A stretch of 47,451 nt of DNA from contig JAIXRO010000072.1 of the NCBI GenBank assembly GCA_027485145.1, positions 1-47,451 of the forward strand, given 5' to 3'. The notes beneath the pieces were generated by a model. It searched no databases and was not told the origin of the DNA. It was given only the letters and a program-made list of their open reading frames with translations. Shown here in pieces: positions 7,414 to 16,394 of this stretch; position 1 is the stretch's first letter; each line of letters starts with the position of its first letter. The stretch is from Hyphomonadaceae bacterium. Lineage in GTDB: Bacteria > Pseudomonadota > Alphaproteobacteria > Caulobacterales > Hyphomonadaceae. A program made the position numbers and the translations under genes.

Positions 7414-8985
7414 TCAACGGGCCGGAACGTGGGCGGCGATGAGGTGGGGGCCGGGCGCGGCGAAGGCGCGGGCGAGCGCGGCGTCGAATTCCTCCGCCGT
7501 CGTGGCATTCACGGCGGGCACGCCTTGCGCTTCCGACAGTTTCACCCAGTCGATCTCCGGACGGCCGAGGCCGAGAAGGTCTTCGGCGACGCGGCCGGGA
7601 TTGCCGGCGCCGGTGCGGGCGAGTTCGATGTTCAGGATACGGTAGGAGTGGTTGACGAAGATGACGTTGACGACGTTCGCGCCTTCGCGCGCCATGCTCC
7701 AGAGGGCCTGGTTCGTGTACATTGCGGCGCCGTCGCCGGAAATGCAGAGCACCTTGCGGTCCGGCGCGGCGATGGCGGCGCCGAGGGCAAGCGGCAGGCC
7801 CTGCCCGATGGCGCCGCCGGTGAGCATCATCCAGTCGTGCGGGCGGGCGCGGCCGGTCATCAGGAAGGACGGGAGGCCATTCGAGACGCCGTCATCCGAG
7901 ACGAAGCTGCCTTCCGGGAGGTGGCGCGTGATCGAGGCGCCGATGGTGGCAGCGTTGAGGGCGCCGGTGGGCGCAGCCGGCATGTCCACAACGGCGGCGG
8001 GAGCAGTCTCCTTCGCGCCGAGCGCATCGGCGAGCGCGGCGAGGATGGCGGCGCTGTCGGTGTCCGGGCCGCCGATGACGAGCGGAGTGCAGCCCTCCGG
8101 CACCAGCACGCTAGGCTTGCCGGGATAGGCGAAGAAGGCGACCGGCACCTGCGTGCCGGCGACGAGCATCAGGTCTGTTCCGTCCAGATCGGCCATCGCG
8201 CCTTCGGCGAAGTATTGCATCCGGTCCGGTGCGAAGAGGCCGGCGCCGCGGGCCATGCGGGGGAAGAAGGTATCTGTCAGCACACGAATGCCGGCGGCCT
8301 TGAGACGCGCGGCCTGTGCGAGGCCGGCGGGCGTCAGCGCGGTGCCGTTGATGAGGATGACGGGTTTCATGGCGCTGCGCACGGCCTTGGCGGCGGCGGC
8401 GATGCGGTCGGGATCGGGCGCGCGCAGGGCCGGACGGGCGCGGCGCGCGCCGGGCTTGCCGCCGGTGGTCCAGGCGGTGTCAGCGGGCAGCAGCAGCGAA
8501 ACCGGGCCGGGCACGGGGCCGAAGCTCGCCTCCCAGGCTTCGGCGGCGAGGTTTCCGGCGTCCGCCACCTTGTCTGCGGACTTGATCCAGACGGAGTTCG
8601 GCCCCGCGAGGCCGAGGATATTGGACGTGAGCGGCGCGTCATAGCGCAGGTGCGGGACGGCATGATCGCCGATGACATTGATCATCGGGGTCCAGGCGCG
8701 CTTGGCGTTGTGGATGTTGGCGCCGCCATTCAGGAATCCGGCGCCGAGGTGGAGCAGGGTCATCGCGGGGCTGCCGGTGACGCGGGCGTGGCCATCGGCG
8801 GCGCCGGTTGCCACACCCTCGAAGAGGCAGAGCACGGAATGGATGCGCGGCTCATGGTCGAGCGCGGTGACGAGGTGCATCTCGGACGTGCCGGGATTGG
8901 CGAAGCAGGCGGTGACGCCGTGATCGGCCAGCGTGGAGACCAGCGCCTCAGCGCCTGTCTGACCTGTCTTGTCCGTGTCTGCCAT
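7414..8985 (-). CDS. ThDP-dependent enzyme, acetolactate synthase / benzoylformate decarboxylase type
   Basis: A 523-residue protein with the three ThDP-enzyme domains. The N-terminal pyrimidine-binding domain carries the catalytic Glu (E56 in LFEGVATGAADGHAR). A central domain follows, and the C-terminal diphosphate-binding domain has GDGAAMYTNQALW and a metal-binding VNHSY. Relatives decarboxylate 2-oxo acids or condense them. It stands without a small regulatory subunit and lacks a visible FAD-dependent ilvB context, so a catabolic decarboxylase is as likely as acetolactate synthesis. The neighbouring feruloyl-CoA-synthase-like gene hints at aromatic or acid catabolism. The ATG at 8985 has GGCGAGAG upstream; the longer frame to 9120 adds an unrelated leader. 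Confidence 0.82.
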   Translation of the reverse strand: MADTDKTGQTGAEALVSTLADHGVTACFANPGTSEMHLVTALDHEPRIHSVLCLFEGVATGAADGHARVTGSPAMTLLHLGAGFLNGGANIHNAKRAWTPMINVIGDHAVPHLRYDAPLTSNILGLAGPNSVWIKSADKVADAGNLAAEAWEASFGPVPGPVSLLLPADTAWTTGGKPGARRARPALRAPDPDRIAAAAKAVRSAMKPVILINGTALTPAGLAQAARLKAAGIRVLTDTFFPRMARGAGLFAPDRMQYFAEGAMADLDGTDLMLVAGTQVPVAFFAYPGKPSVLVPEGCTPLVIGGPDTDSAAILAALADALGAKETAPAAVVDMPAAPTGALNAATIGASITRHLPEGSFVSDDGVSNGLPSFLMTGRARPHDWMMLTGGAIGQGLPLALGAAIAAPDRKVLCISGDGAAMYTNQALWSMAREGANVVNVIFVNHSYRILNIELARTGAGNPGRVAEDLLGLGRPEIDWVKLSEAQGVPAVNATTAEEFDAALARAFAAPGPHLIAAHVPAR

Positions 8986-9243
8986 GAGTCTCTCGCCTGA
9001 ACGCTGCCGGAGACTTTCCCTAGGCGAAATCAAGGGGCGGCGCAAAAGCGAAACGGACCGCAGGCCGTACTGGAAGCAAGGGGATCTTCTATGTACGGCC
9101 CGCGGCCCGCCATAAGCCAAAGGGGAATGGCTGGGCTGCGGCGTTCGCTACAGCTTGGATCAAATATACGACGAAGACGCAAAAAAACGAGGCCCCTATT
9201 GCCAGCGGCGCTGCTTTCGACGCCTGCGCGAAACCGGATCAAA

Positions 9244-11109
9244 TCAAATCAGGAACTTACCGGGCGCTGGCGCAGGATCGTAGAGCCGGTCGATCTCGCT
9301 CGCCCGCAACTCCTGGGTGCGAGACTGGTTGATGTATCCCTTTTCGGTGATCTCACCGAGGTCCGCCCGCGGCTGCACGGCTTGCAGCAGGACGCGGGCG
9401 ATTCGGGCGGCGGCGTTCGGGTTCTTCCGGTTGTGCGCCGCGAGCCCGTCCCGGAGCGCGGCTTCGATGGCGGGATGGGAGATCATGTCGTCAAGTGTCA
9501 GATCGCTGCCGGCGAGGCGCTGACAATAGGCCTCGTTGAGGAAGCCGAGGAGGCCGATCTCGTCGCGGTTGAGGCCGCAGACGATGGCGTCTGACAGGAC
9601 ACCGCCGGCGGCCGCGACGGCCGCGACGCGGACAGAGCCGGTGGAGACCCAGGTGCCGCTGACGAGCTTGAACTCCTCGACGGTGCGGCCATCGAAGGCG
9701 AGGCCTTTTTCGGGGACGGCCGGATCGACGAACTTCACGGCGTCGCCAAGCTGGTAGAAGCCTTCCGCGTCAAAGGCAGCGGCGGTCTTTTCAGGGTTGC
9801 GGTAATAGCCGGGCGTGACGTTGACGCCCTTGACGCGCACTTCGAGCTTGGAGCCGGTGGGCACTAGCTTGAACGTGTTGCCGGGCAGCGGCAGGCCGAT
9901 CAGGCCCATGACACCGTTCGGCCAGTGCACGTTGGAGGCGGTGGGGGCGGTTTCGGTGGCGCCGTAGCCGGCAGAGAGCGAGATGCGCTCGCCCGTGACG
10001 CGCACCGCGACGACCTGCAGGCGTTCGTAGATGTCCTGCCCCATCGCGGCGCCGCCATAGGCCATCGAGGTGAGTCGGGAGAAGAAGACCTCGGCGAGCG
10101 CGTCGTCCTGCTCGAGGGCGGTCGCGAGGGCGCCCCAGGCCTGCGGGACGGTGGTGTGCTGCGTCGTCGGGATTTCCTTCAGGTTACGGAGCATTTCCGG
10201 CAGGCGCTGCGGCGTCGGCGCGCCCTGGCAGATGTACATCGTGCCGCCCCAGTCGAGCATGTTGTGCAGGATGGAATTGGCGCCGTAGGTGTGGCTCCAC
10301 GGCAGGAAGTTGACCATCACCTGCGGGCCACCGGTGATGGCGTCGAGGCGGTCCTCGTCCCAGACGGAGCGGATCATCTTGGAGTTCGCGGCGATCATGC
10401 CATGGGTGTTGATGACGGCCTTGGGCTCGCCGGTGGAGCCCGACGTGAGCATGTATTTCGCCACCGTGGCGGGCGTGAGCGCGGCGTAGGCGGCGTCCAC
10501 GGCAGGGCCGGCCTGCGCGGCGAAATCCTCGAGACTGACGGCGCGCGGCACGTTCGGCGCATTGCGCGAGTAGATGACAAGGCGTCCGTCCAGGGCCATG
10601 CCGTCCAGCGCGCGCTGGTACTCGGCGCCGTCTTCGACATAGATGAATTTCGGCTCGGTGAGCCGGTCGATATAGTTGAGGCGGACAAGGTCCTGACTGA
10701 GCAGCGCGTAGGCGGGCGTGACGGGGACGACGGGACTGCCGGCCCACATGGCGGCATACATGAGGAGGGCGTTGTCGATCGAATTCTTCGACAGGATCAT
10801 CACCGGCGCATCCGGCCCTGCCCCTTCGCTGAGGAAGGCCGCCGCGAGGCGCTTCACTTCGGCGAGACCGTCCGCATACGTTACGTCTCGCCAGCCCGGC
10901 GCGCCCGGGTCATGAGGCCAGCGTTCGGCGAGCCAGACCTGATCGGCGCGCTCCTCTGCCCACTTGACCAGCGGCGCCAGCATGTGCGGCGGGTAAGCCT
11001 TCAGCGGCTGGCCGTTTTCCAGATAGATCGTGCCATCCGGGCGCCGGTCCATCTTCAGCTTGAGCGGAAGATACGGCACTTCGCGGAACGGGATATGGGT
11101 CGTGGTCAT
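9244..11109 (-). CDS. Feruloyl-CoA synthase-like AMP-forming acyl-CoA ligase
   Basis: A 621-residue member of the ANL superfamily. The adenylate-forming P-loop YMLTSGSTGEPKAV sits near residues 215-228, the YGATETAPT motif is mid-protein, and a C-terminal catalytic Lys is likely in GEITEKGYINQSR. The opening FREVPYLPLKLKMDRRPDGT and the length are like feruloyl-CoA synthases, which activate hydroxycinnamic acids with ATP and CoA. No enoyl-CoA hydratase/aldolase or vanillin dehydrogenase is nearby, so the substrate is unproven. The ATG at 11109 overlaps the TGA of a 37-residue micro-ORF (ATGA), and its own ribosome-binding site is weak, which fits coupling to that ORF. Confidence 0.85.
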   Translation of the reverse strand: MTTTHIPFREVPYLPLKLKMDRRPDGTIYLENGQPLKAYPPHMLAPLVKWAEERADQVWLAERWPHDPGAPGWRDVTYADGLAEVKRLAAAFLSEGAGPDAPVMILSKNSIDNALLMYAAMWAGSPVVPVTPAYALLSQDLVRLNYIDRLTEPKFIYVEDGAEYQRALDGMALDGRLVIYSRNAPNVPRAVSLEDFAAQAGPAVDAAYAALTPATVAKYMLTSGSTGEPKAVINTHGMIAANSKMIRSVWDEDRLDAITGGPQVMVNFLPWSHTYGANSILHNMLDWGGTMYICQGAPTPQRLPEMLRNLKEIPTTQHTTVPQAWGALATALEQDDALAEVFFSRLTSMAYGGAAMGQDIYERLQVVAVRVTGERISLSAGYGATETAPTASNVHWPNGVMGLIGLPLPGNTFKLVPTGSKLEVRVKGVNVTPGYYRNPEKTAAAFDAEGFYQLGDAVKFVDPAVPEKGLAFDGRTVEEFKLVSGTWVSTGSVRVAAVAAAGGVLSDAIVCGLNRDEIGLLGFLNEAYCQRLAGSDLTLDDMISHPAIEAALRDGLAAHNRKNPNAAARIARVLLQAVQPRADLGEITEKGYINQSRTQELRASEIDRLYDPAPAPGKFLI

Positions 11110-11219
11110 GGCTGAGCACTTTCGTAGGGAATATAGATGATCTGGCCGCAATGCTTGCAGTGGATGGCGTCCCGGTCGTGATGCATCAGGCCGAGCCATT
11201 TTCCGGACGTCTCACTCAA
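11106..11219 (-). CDS. 37-residue CxxC micro-protein coupled to the feruloyl-CoA synthase-like gene
   Basis: A TTG at 11219 is preceded by AAGGAGAGG with seven bases of spacing, the best ribosome-binding site in the neighbourhood. It opens a 37-codon frame that ends in TGA overlapping the ligase ATG by four bases (ATGA). The product has a His/Cys core, GLMHHDRDAIHCKHCGQIIY, reminiscent of half a zinc ribbon. I do not know a named family. It may be a metal-binding micro-protein that partners the ligase, or simply a coupling leader for its translation. It lies 31 bases after the stop of the M20 peptidase gene. Confidence 0.6.
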   Translation of the reverse strand: MSETSGKWLGLMHHDRDAIHCKHCGQIIYIPYESAQP

Positions 11220-11250
11220 GCCGCCTCTCCTTGCCGTTGCCTGCCCCGCA

Positions 11251-12666
11251 TCACTCGGCGCCGGCAAGGTCCTTCAGGACGATGTACCAATGATCAAGCC
11301 CGCCATAGAAGGCATCGACCGAAAGGCGCTCGTTGAGGCCGTGGGCAAAGGTGTCGTTCAGTTTCGCCGCGGTGCTGCCAATGGCGACCGTGTCATAACC
11401 AAGGTTGCGGTAGAACAAGCCGTCTGTGCCGCCGGAGGACATGTGCGCGAGGATCGGCACGCCTTCGAGGCCGCGGGCGGCGAGCGCCTTCGCGACAGCG
11501 GCCATGACATCTTCAGGCAGCTTCGATTCCGGGCTCTCCACGAGGTTGGAGATCAGCTTGAAGGCGACGCCGTCATTGCTGACGACCTCTTTGAGCGTCT
11601 GCTCGGTTTGCGCGATGCTTATGCCCGGGAAGATGCGGCAATTGATTGTTGCGGTCGCCCTTTGTGGCAAGGCGTTGTCGGCATGGCCCGCCCTGAGCAT
11701 CGTCGCGATACACGTCGTGCCAGTCGAGCCGACAGTCGAGGGCTCTGCGCGCAGCGCAGCGATGGCCGCTTCGTCTGCCGGATTTGCAGCAAATGCCAGC
11801 ATGGCTTTGCCCAAGGGCCCGGGCGTCTGCGCACCGGCCGACCTGAACGAGGCGAGCGTCATCGGGCTGTGCATGACCGGGAACTTGTAGGCCTCGATCT
11901 TCTTCAGCGCATCGGCAAGCTCGTAGATCGCATTGTCCGCACGCGGAGCAGACGAGTGACCGCCGGGATTGGAGACGGTCAACTCGAAGGAGGCAAAGGT
12001 CTTCTCGGCGGCTTGCACGTTATAGAGCAGCGCCTTGCCATCGGCATCGAGCGTCAGGCCGCCAGAGTCCGCGTTCAGGACATAGGCAGGCTTGATCTTC
12101 TCGTCCACGTACTTCGCCTGCGCGCGGGTGGAGAACATGCCGGTCTCCTCGTCGCCGGAGAGAACCAGGACGAGATCGCGGTCCGGCTTGAAACCTTCCG
12201 CCTTGAGACGGAGGAAAGTCGCGACGAGGCTGGTGACGCCGTACTTGTTGTCGGCGGTGCCGCGCCCGAAGAAATAGCCATCCTCCTCGATCAGTTCGAA
12301 GGGATAGCGCGTCCAGGTGTCCGGCAGCGCGTCGACCACATCCATGTGCGCGAGGAGAACGATGGGCTTCTGCTTCGGCGGGCCCTCGGCCCGGTACCAG
12401 ACCATCAGGCCCTGCACGGGCTCGCCGGCGCTGTCATAGTCGGTCACTTCAATGTCGGCATCGGCAAAGCCGCCTGCCTTCAGTTCACGGACGAGATAGT
12501 CCACCATGACTGGCACTTTCGCCTGGCCTTTGGCGGTGCGGATTTCGACCACAGTCTGGTAGATCTCGCGGGCCTGCTGCTCGAACGCGGTGCGCTCCTC
12601 GGCGAGGGCCATGGGGGCGGCGAGCAGAAGCGCGGCAGACAGAAGAAGGCCGGGGGTGAAGCGCAT
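11251..12666 (-). CDS. Exported M20-family zinc peptidase
   Basis: A 471-residue protein with a signal peptide (MRFTPGLLLSAALLLAAPMALA). It shows the full M20 co-catalytic zinc set: H107 and D109 in LLAHMDVVD, D139 in RGTADNK, the Glu pair E173/E174 in GDEETG, and a C-terminal metal His in NDTFAHGLNE. A lid or dimerisation domain with GGHSSAPRADNA sits in the middle. Relatives are di- and aminopeptidases or deacylases; the signal peptide places this one in the periplasm. It is on the same strand as the ligase, with a 31-base gap to the micro-ORF, and may be co-transcribed with it. Confidence 0.9.
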   Translation of the reverse strand: MRFTPGLLLSAALLLAAPMALAEERTAFEQQAREIYQTVVEIRTAKGQAKVPVMVDYLVRELKAGGFADADIEVTDYDSAGEPVQGLMVWYRAEGPPKQKPIVLLAHMDVVDALPDTWTRYPFELIEEDGYFFGRGTADNKYGVTSLVATFLRLKAEGFKPDRDLVLVLSGDEETGMFSTRAQAKYVDEKIKPAYVLNADSGGLTLDADGKALLYNVQAAEKTFASFELTVSNPGGHSSAPRADNAIYELADALKKIEAYKFPVMHSPMTLASFRSAGAQTPGPLGKAMLAFAANPADEAAIAALRAEPSTVGSTGTTCIATMLRAGHADNALPQRATATINCRIFPGISIAQTEQTLKEVVSNDGVAFKLISNLVESPESKLPEDVMAAVAKALAARGLEGVPILAHMSSGGTDGLFYRNLGYDTVAIGSTAAKLNDTFAHGLNERLSVDAFYGGLDHWYIVLKDLAGAE

Positions 12667-12783
12667 GGGGGTCCTTTCGGTGGGCAGCAGGCGCGCGGGC
12701 GCCTCAAATTGACAGCGGTAAGCCTAGGACGAATTCTCCCGGCAGGGCAACTCCTGTGCCGCGACGCGCCCAAAAAGGCGGTG

Positions 12784-14124
12784 CTATCGCGCAGGCTCCA
12801 GTGTCTCGTTGAACCGCACGGGCTTGCCCTGCCCTTTGGCGGTGATCTCGCCGTCGCGCATCACGAAGCCGCCGCGCACGATCGTGGCGACGGGCCAGCC
12901 GGTGGCTTCGAAGCCATCGAACGGCGTCCAGCCACATTTGGATTTCGACCACTCGTTGGTGATCGTCTGCTTGCGGCTGAGGTCCACGATGGTGAAATCG
13001 GCATGGTAGCCTTCGGCAATGCGGCCCTTGTCGGCGAGGCCGAAGACGCGCTGGGGGCCCGCGCTGGTCAGTTCGACAAACCTCTGCAGGCTGAGCTTTC
13101 CGTCAGCCACGTGCGTCAGCATGATCGGCACCATCGTCTGCACGCCCGGCATGCCGGACGGCGATGCCGGGTAAGGCCGCGCCTTCTCTTCCATCGTATG
13201 CGGCGCATGGTCGGAGCCCATCACATCGACGATGCCGGCATTTACCGCGCGCCAGAGCGCGTCGCGGTGACGGGCCTCGCGGATCGGCGGGTTCATCTGG
13301 GCGAAACCCTTCAGGCGCTCGTAGCATTCGGGCGCAGCGAGGGTCAGGTGCTGCGGCAGGCATTCGACCGACGCGACATCTTTCGCGTCGCGCAGGATGT
13401 CGAGTTCCTCGGCGGTGGAGATATGCAGCACGTGGATGCGCTTGCCGGCGGCACGGGCGATGCGCAGGAGGCGCCTGGTGGACATCACCGCGCTTTCAAC
13501 ATCGCGCACTTCGGGGTGGCTGGTCCAGTCGCCGGTGCGGGCGAGCGGGCGGCGTTCGGCGAGGCGGTATTCGTCCTCGGAGTGGAAGGCGGCGCGGCGC
13601 TTGATCGCCTTGATCACCGCTTCGACGCCGGCATCGTCATGCACAAGCAGATCCCCGGTCGAGGCGCCCATGAAGACCTTGACGCCGCAACAGCCCACCA
13701 TGCGCTCCATCTCGGGCAGCAGGTCCGTGTTGGTATGCGTCGCGCCGGCATAGAAGGCGTGGTCGATGTCCATGCGGCCCCTGGCGCGGGCGAGCTTGTC
13801 CAGCATCAGGTCCGGCGTGATCGTGGACGGGTTGGTGTTCGGCATTTCGAAGACGGCGGTGACGCCGCCGAGGGCGGCGGAGCGGGCTTCGGTCTCGAGG
13901 TCCGCCTTGTATTCGAGGCCCGGCTCGCGGAAGTGGACCTGGGTGTCGATGACGCCCGGCAGGATGTGCAGGCCCTTGGCGCCGTAGATTTCGCCGGCTG
14001 CGGCCTGGGAAAGGTCGCCGATGAAGGCGATGCGTTCGCCGATGATGCCGATATCGGTCTGGGCCTGGCCGCCGGGGGTGACGACGGTACCGCCGCGCAG
14101 GATGAGATCATAAACCTGGGTCAT
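12784..14124 (-). CDS. pyrC: Dihydroorotase-type amidohydrolase
   Basis: A 446-residue cyclic amidohydrolase of the dihydroorotase/allantoinase group. It shows the family's PGVIDTQVHFREPG, a candidate bridging Lys in VKVFMGAS, metal His residues in AFHSEDEY and HVLHIST, and the catalytic Asp in GSDHAPHTMEEK. The first His of the usual D-x-H-x-H is Gln (D60-T-Q62-V-H64), a substitution I recall from a distinct dihydroorotase subgroup, so the metal site may differ. The likely role is ring closure in pyrimidine synthesis, with allantoinase or hydantoinase as the main alternatives; no other pyr gene is close. The ATG at 14124 follows AAGGGC; the longer frame adds a basic shadow leader. Confidence 0.82.
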   Translation of the reverse strand: MTQVYDLILRGGTVVTPGGQAQTDIGIIGERIAFIGDLSQAAAGEIYGAKGLHILPGVIDTQVHFREPGLEYKADLETEARSAALGGVTAVFEMPNTNPSTITPDLMLDKLARARGRMDIDHAFYAGATHTNTDLLPEMERMVGCCGVKVFMGASTGDLLVHDDAGVEAVIKAIKRRAAFHSEDEYRLAERRPLARTGDWTSHPEVRDVESAVMSTRRLLRIARAAGKRIHVLHISTAEELDILRDAKDVASVECLPQHLTLAAPECYERLKGFAQMNPPIREARHRDALWRAVNAGIVDVMGSDHAPHTMEEKARPYPASPSGMPGVQTMVPIMLTHVADGKLSLQRFVELTSAGPQRVFGLADKGRIAEGYHADFTIVDLSRKQTITNEWSKSKCGWTPFDGFEATGWPVATIVRGGFVMRDGEITAKGQGKPVRFNETLEPAR

Positions 14125-14247
14125 GCTGCCCTTATGCCCCCACCCGCCCGCGGTGTCATCCGGGCGCAGCGGCGCACCGGGCCGGTTTCGGCTTGACCAG
14201 CGCTTTTGCGGCGCACAATGCTGGATGGTTGTTTCAATGAGGCTTTC

Positions 14248-14793
14248 ATGACCCGCACCGCCGTTCGACCGCTTGCCCATCCGGTCCTGCGTCCGCTCAC
14301 GATCGGCCTTGCCGGCATCGCGGCGCTGACCCTGTCGTCCTATGTGGCGCTGCCGATGTACCCTGTGCCGGTGACGCTGCAGACTCTCGTCGTGGTGTTG
14401 CTCGGCGCCGTGGTGGGTCCGAGGCTCGGCGCCGGAATCGTGCTGGCGTGGCTGGGGCTGGCGCTGGCGGGCGCGCCGGTATTGTCGGGCGGCAAGTCCG
14501 GCCTGCTGGCGTTCACGGGCCTCACGGCGGGCTATCTGTTCGCGTTTCCTCTGGCGGCGTTTCTCGCGGGCTTTCTGCCCAAGGCGTTCAGCCTCGCTGC
14601 GCAGGGTCTGCGCTTTGCGGGGTTTCTTGGCCTGCACGGCTTGATCGTCGCGAGCGGAGGGGCCTGGCTTGCCGTGCTGACCTCACCGGAGACGGCGTTT
14701 GCGACCGGGGTTGCCCCTTTCCTTGTCGGCTCGCTGCTGAAGAGCGCCCTGGCCACCGCGGTGATCGCGGCGATGCCGGCCGCGAGGGAGTGA
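14248..14793 (+). CDS. bioY: BioY-family biotin transporter (S component)
   Basis: A 181-residue membrane protein with about five or six hydrophobic helices and the BioY signature region PMYPVPVTLQTLVVVLLGAV early on. Other family motifs are LGAGIVLAWLGLALAGAPV and SGGKSGLLAFTGLTAGYL. BioY binds and imports biotin, alone or with the EcfAT energising module, which is not seen here. GAGG five bases before the ATG at 14248 supports this start. No biotin operator is convincing upstream. Confidence 0.9.
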   Translation: MTRTAVRPLAHPVLRPLTIGLAGIAALTLSSYVALPMYPVPVTLQTLVVVLLGAVVGPRLGAGIVLAWLGLALAGAPVLSGGKSGLLAFTGLTAGYLFAFPLAAFLAGFLPKAFSLAAQGLRFAGFLGLHGLIVASGGAWLAVLTSPETAFATGVAPFLVGSLLKSALATAVIAAMPAARE

Positions 14794-14893
14794 ACTCTTT
14801 CCGCCGCCGTTGACGCCCAGCCGTCGCCGACTAGCTGTCTGAGCAAGCGGCGCAGAACGGCCATATCGCCCGGCGCGAAGGAGACGTTGGCGG

Positions 14894-16348
14894 ATGCGCG
14901 GACTGAAAAGCTTGAGCCGTGTTTTTGCCATTTCGGTTGCGATCGGTCTGGGCAGCTGCGCCTCATCGCCGGATGCGCCTGTCAGCAAAGGCCTGCTGAT
15001 CTCTTCGGTCAGGATAGTCGATACGGTCGCGGGCTCCGTTTCCGAGCCGCGGGATGTCGTCATCCGGGATGGACGGATTGCCTCGGTCTCCGATTCGGCA
15101 ACCGGCTGCGATCAAGGCCGATGCGAGACCGTGGACGGCACCGGGCAATATCTGATGCCGGGGCTCTGGGACCTGCATGTGCATCTTGAGTCCTACAAGG
15201 CGCCGGAAGATCCGGAACTTGAGCCGGCGAGCTGGTATGCGCCGCTGGCACTCTCCTATGGCGTCCTCGGTTTGCGCGATCTTGGGTCGCGAACAGATGA
15301 GATCCTGGCGCTGCGCGCCGCGTGGACAGCCAAGCGCGAGGCGGGCCAGGCGGCGCCCCTAATGAAGGTGGCGGGGCAATCGTTCTCGGGCAAGCAGCCC
15401 TGGGGCACGGTCGACCATGCGCTGATTCCGGAGACGCCCGAAAACGCGAGGGAATTGGTACGCTCGCAATTGGCGCGCGGTGTCGATTTCATCAAGGTGC
15501 ACGACTTCATCGCGCCTGAGATCTACGCAGCGATCACACAGGAAGCAATTGCGCAAGGCAGCTACGTGGTCGGACACTTGAGACCCTATGCTGGTCCACT
15601 GGAGTCAGCTGCGGCCGGGCAGAAGGACTTTGACCACCTGCCCCCGGAACTGCTCGCCTATTGCGGGCCCGATGGCCAGACGGCCACGGAGGCGTTCTAC
15701 AGGGGCTGGTATACCGGCGGACCGGGTTACTACGAGCGCGAGATGGCCGCGCTGTATGATCCATTGGCTTGCGGCAAGCTGTTCGCCTCGGCGGCGGCGG
15801 CCGGTGTTTCGGTCACGCCCACACTCAGCGTGCGCGCACCCGTCCGTGAACGGACTTTCGAGGCCGCAAAGCGCTACCTTCCAGGCGGGTACATGGCAAA
15901 ATGCGAAGAATCGAAGGCTTTCCGGGACACGGCGGGCGCCGACATTGAATCCTATCGCGTCATGATCGCCAGCGTGGTGGCCGGACTGGCGGCGGCGCGC
16001 GTGGACATCCTGACGGGCACGGACGGCGTGCCGGAGAGCTGCGGCGTTCCGGGGCTAATCCTGCTGGACGAGCTGGAGTATCTGGTGGAGGCGGGCCTCA
16101 CCCGGCCGCAGGCACTTTATGCGGCGACGCGGGGAGCTGCCCTGAAAGCCGATGCGCCGGATCACGGGCTCGTGGTGAGCGGCGCGGCGGCCGACCTCGT
16201 TTTGCTGACCGGAAACCCGGTCGCCGATCTTTTCGTGCTCGAGACGCCTGCCGGTGTGATCAGCGCGGGGCAATTCATCGGGCGCGACGAACTTCTGGCC
16301 TTGCGTGAGGGCGCCGCGCAATATGCGCAGTCGCTGCCGAAGGGCTGA
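14894..16348 (+). CDS. Amidohydrolase-family lipoprotein
   Basis: A 484-residue protein with a lipoprotein signal peptide ending in the lipobox LGSC near residue 22. It then has a metal-dependent amidohydrolase fold: the HxH pair in LWDLHVHLES, a Lys in FIKVHDF, a His in VVGHLRP, and the catalytic Asp in LTGTDGV. The closing VVSGAAADLVLLTGNP is the usual composite beta-sandwich. Relatives are imidazolonepropionase-like or prolidase-like hydrolases; the substrate is unknown. The predicted location is anchored in the envelope, facing the periplasm. GGAG lies about ten bases before the ATG. Confidence 0.85.
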   Translation: MRGLKSLSRVFAISVAIGLGSCASSPDAPVSKGLLISSVRIVDTVAGSVSEPRDVVIRDGRIASVSDSATGCDQGRCETVDGTGQYLMPGLWDLHVHLESYKAPEDPELEPASWYAPLALSYGVLGLRDLGSRTDEILALRAAWTAKREAGQAAPLMKVAGQSFSGKQPWGTVDHALIPETPENARELVRSQLARGVDFIKVHDFIAPEIYAAITQEAIAQGSYVVGHLRPYAGPLESAAAGQKDFDHLPPELLAYCGPDGQTATEAFYRGWYTGGPGYYEREMAALYDPLACGKLFASAAAAGVSVTPTLSVRAPVRERTFEAAKRYLPGGYMAKCEESKAFRDTAGADIESYRVMIASVVAGLAAARVDILTGTDGVPESCGVPGLILLDELEYLVEAGLTRPQALYAATRGAALKADAPDHGLVVSGAAADLVLLTGNPVADLFVLETPAGVISAGQFIGRDELLALREGAAQYAQSLPKG

Positions 16349-16394
16349 CGGCAGCGCCATTGCCCCTCAGGCTGGCGGGCAGTAAACGGGCGGC

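Noticed and set aside
11290-14196. A 968-codon open frame on the plus strand opposite the M20 peptidase and dihydroorotase genes
   Set aside because: It is antisense to two clear genes, its translation is Arg/Gly/Asp-rich with no domain motifs, and long antisense frames are expected at this GC level.
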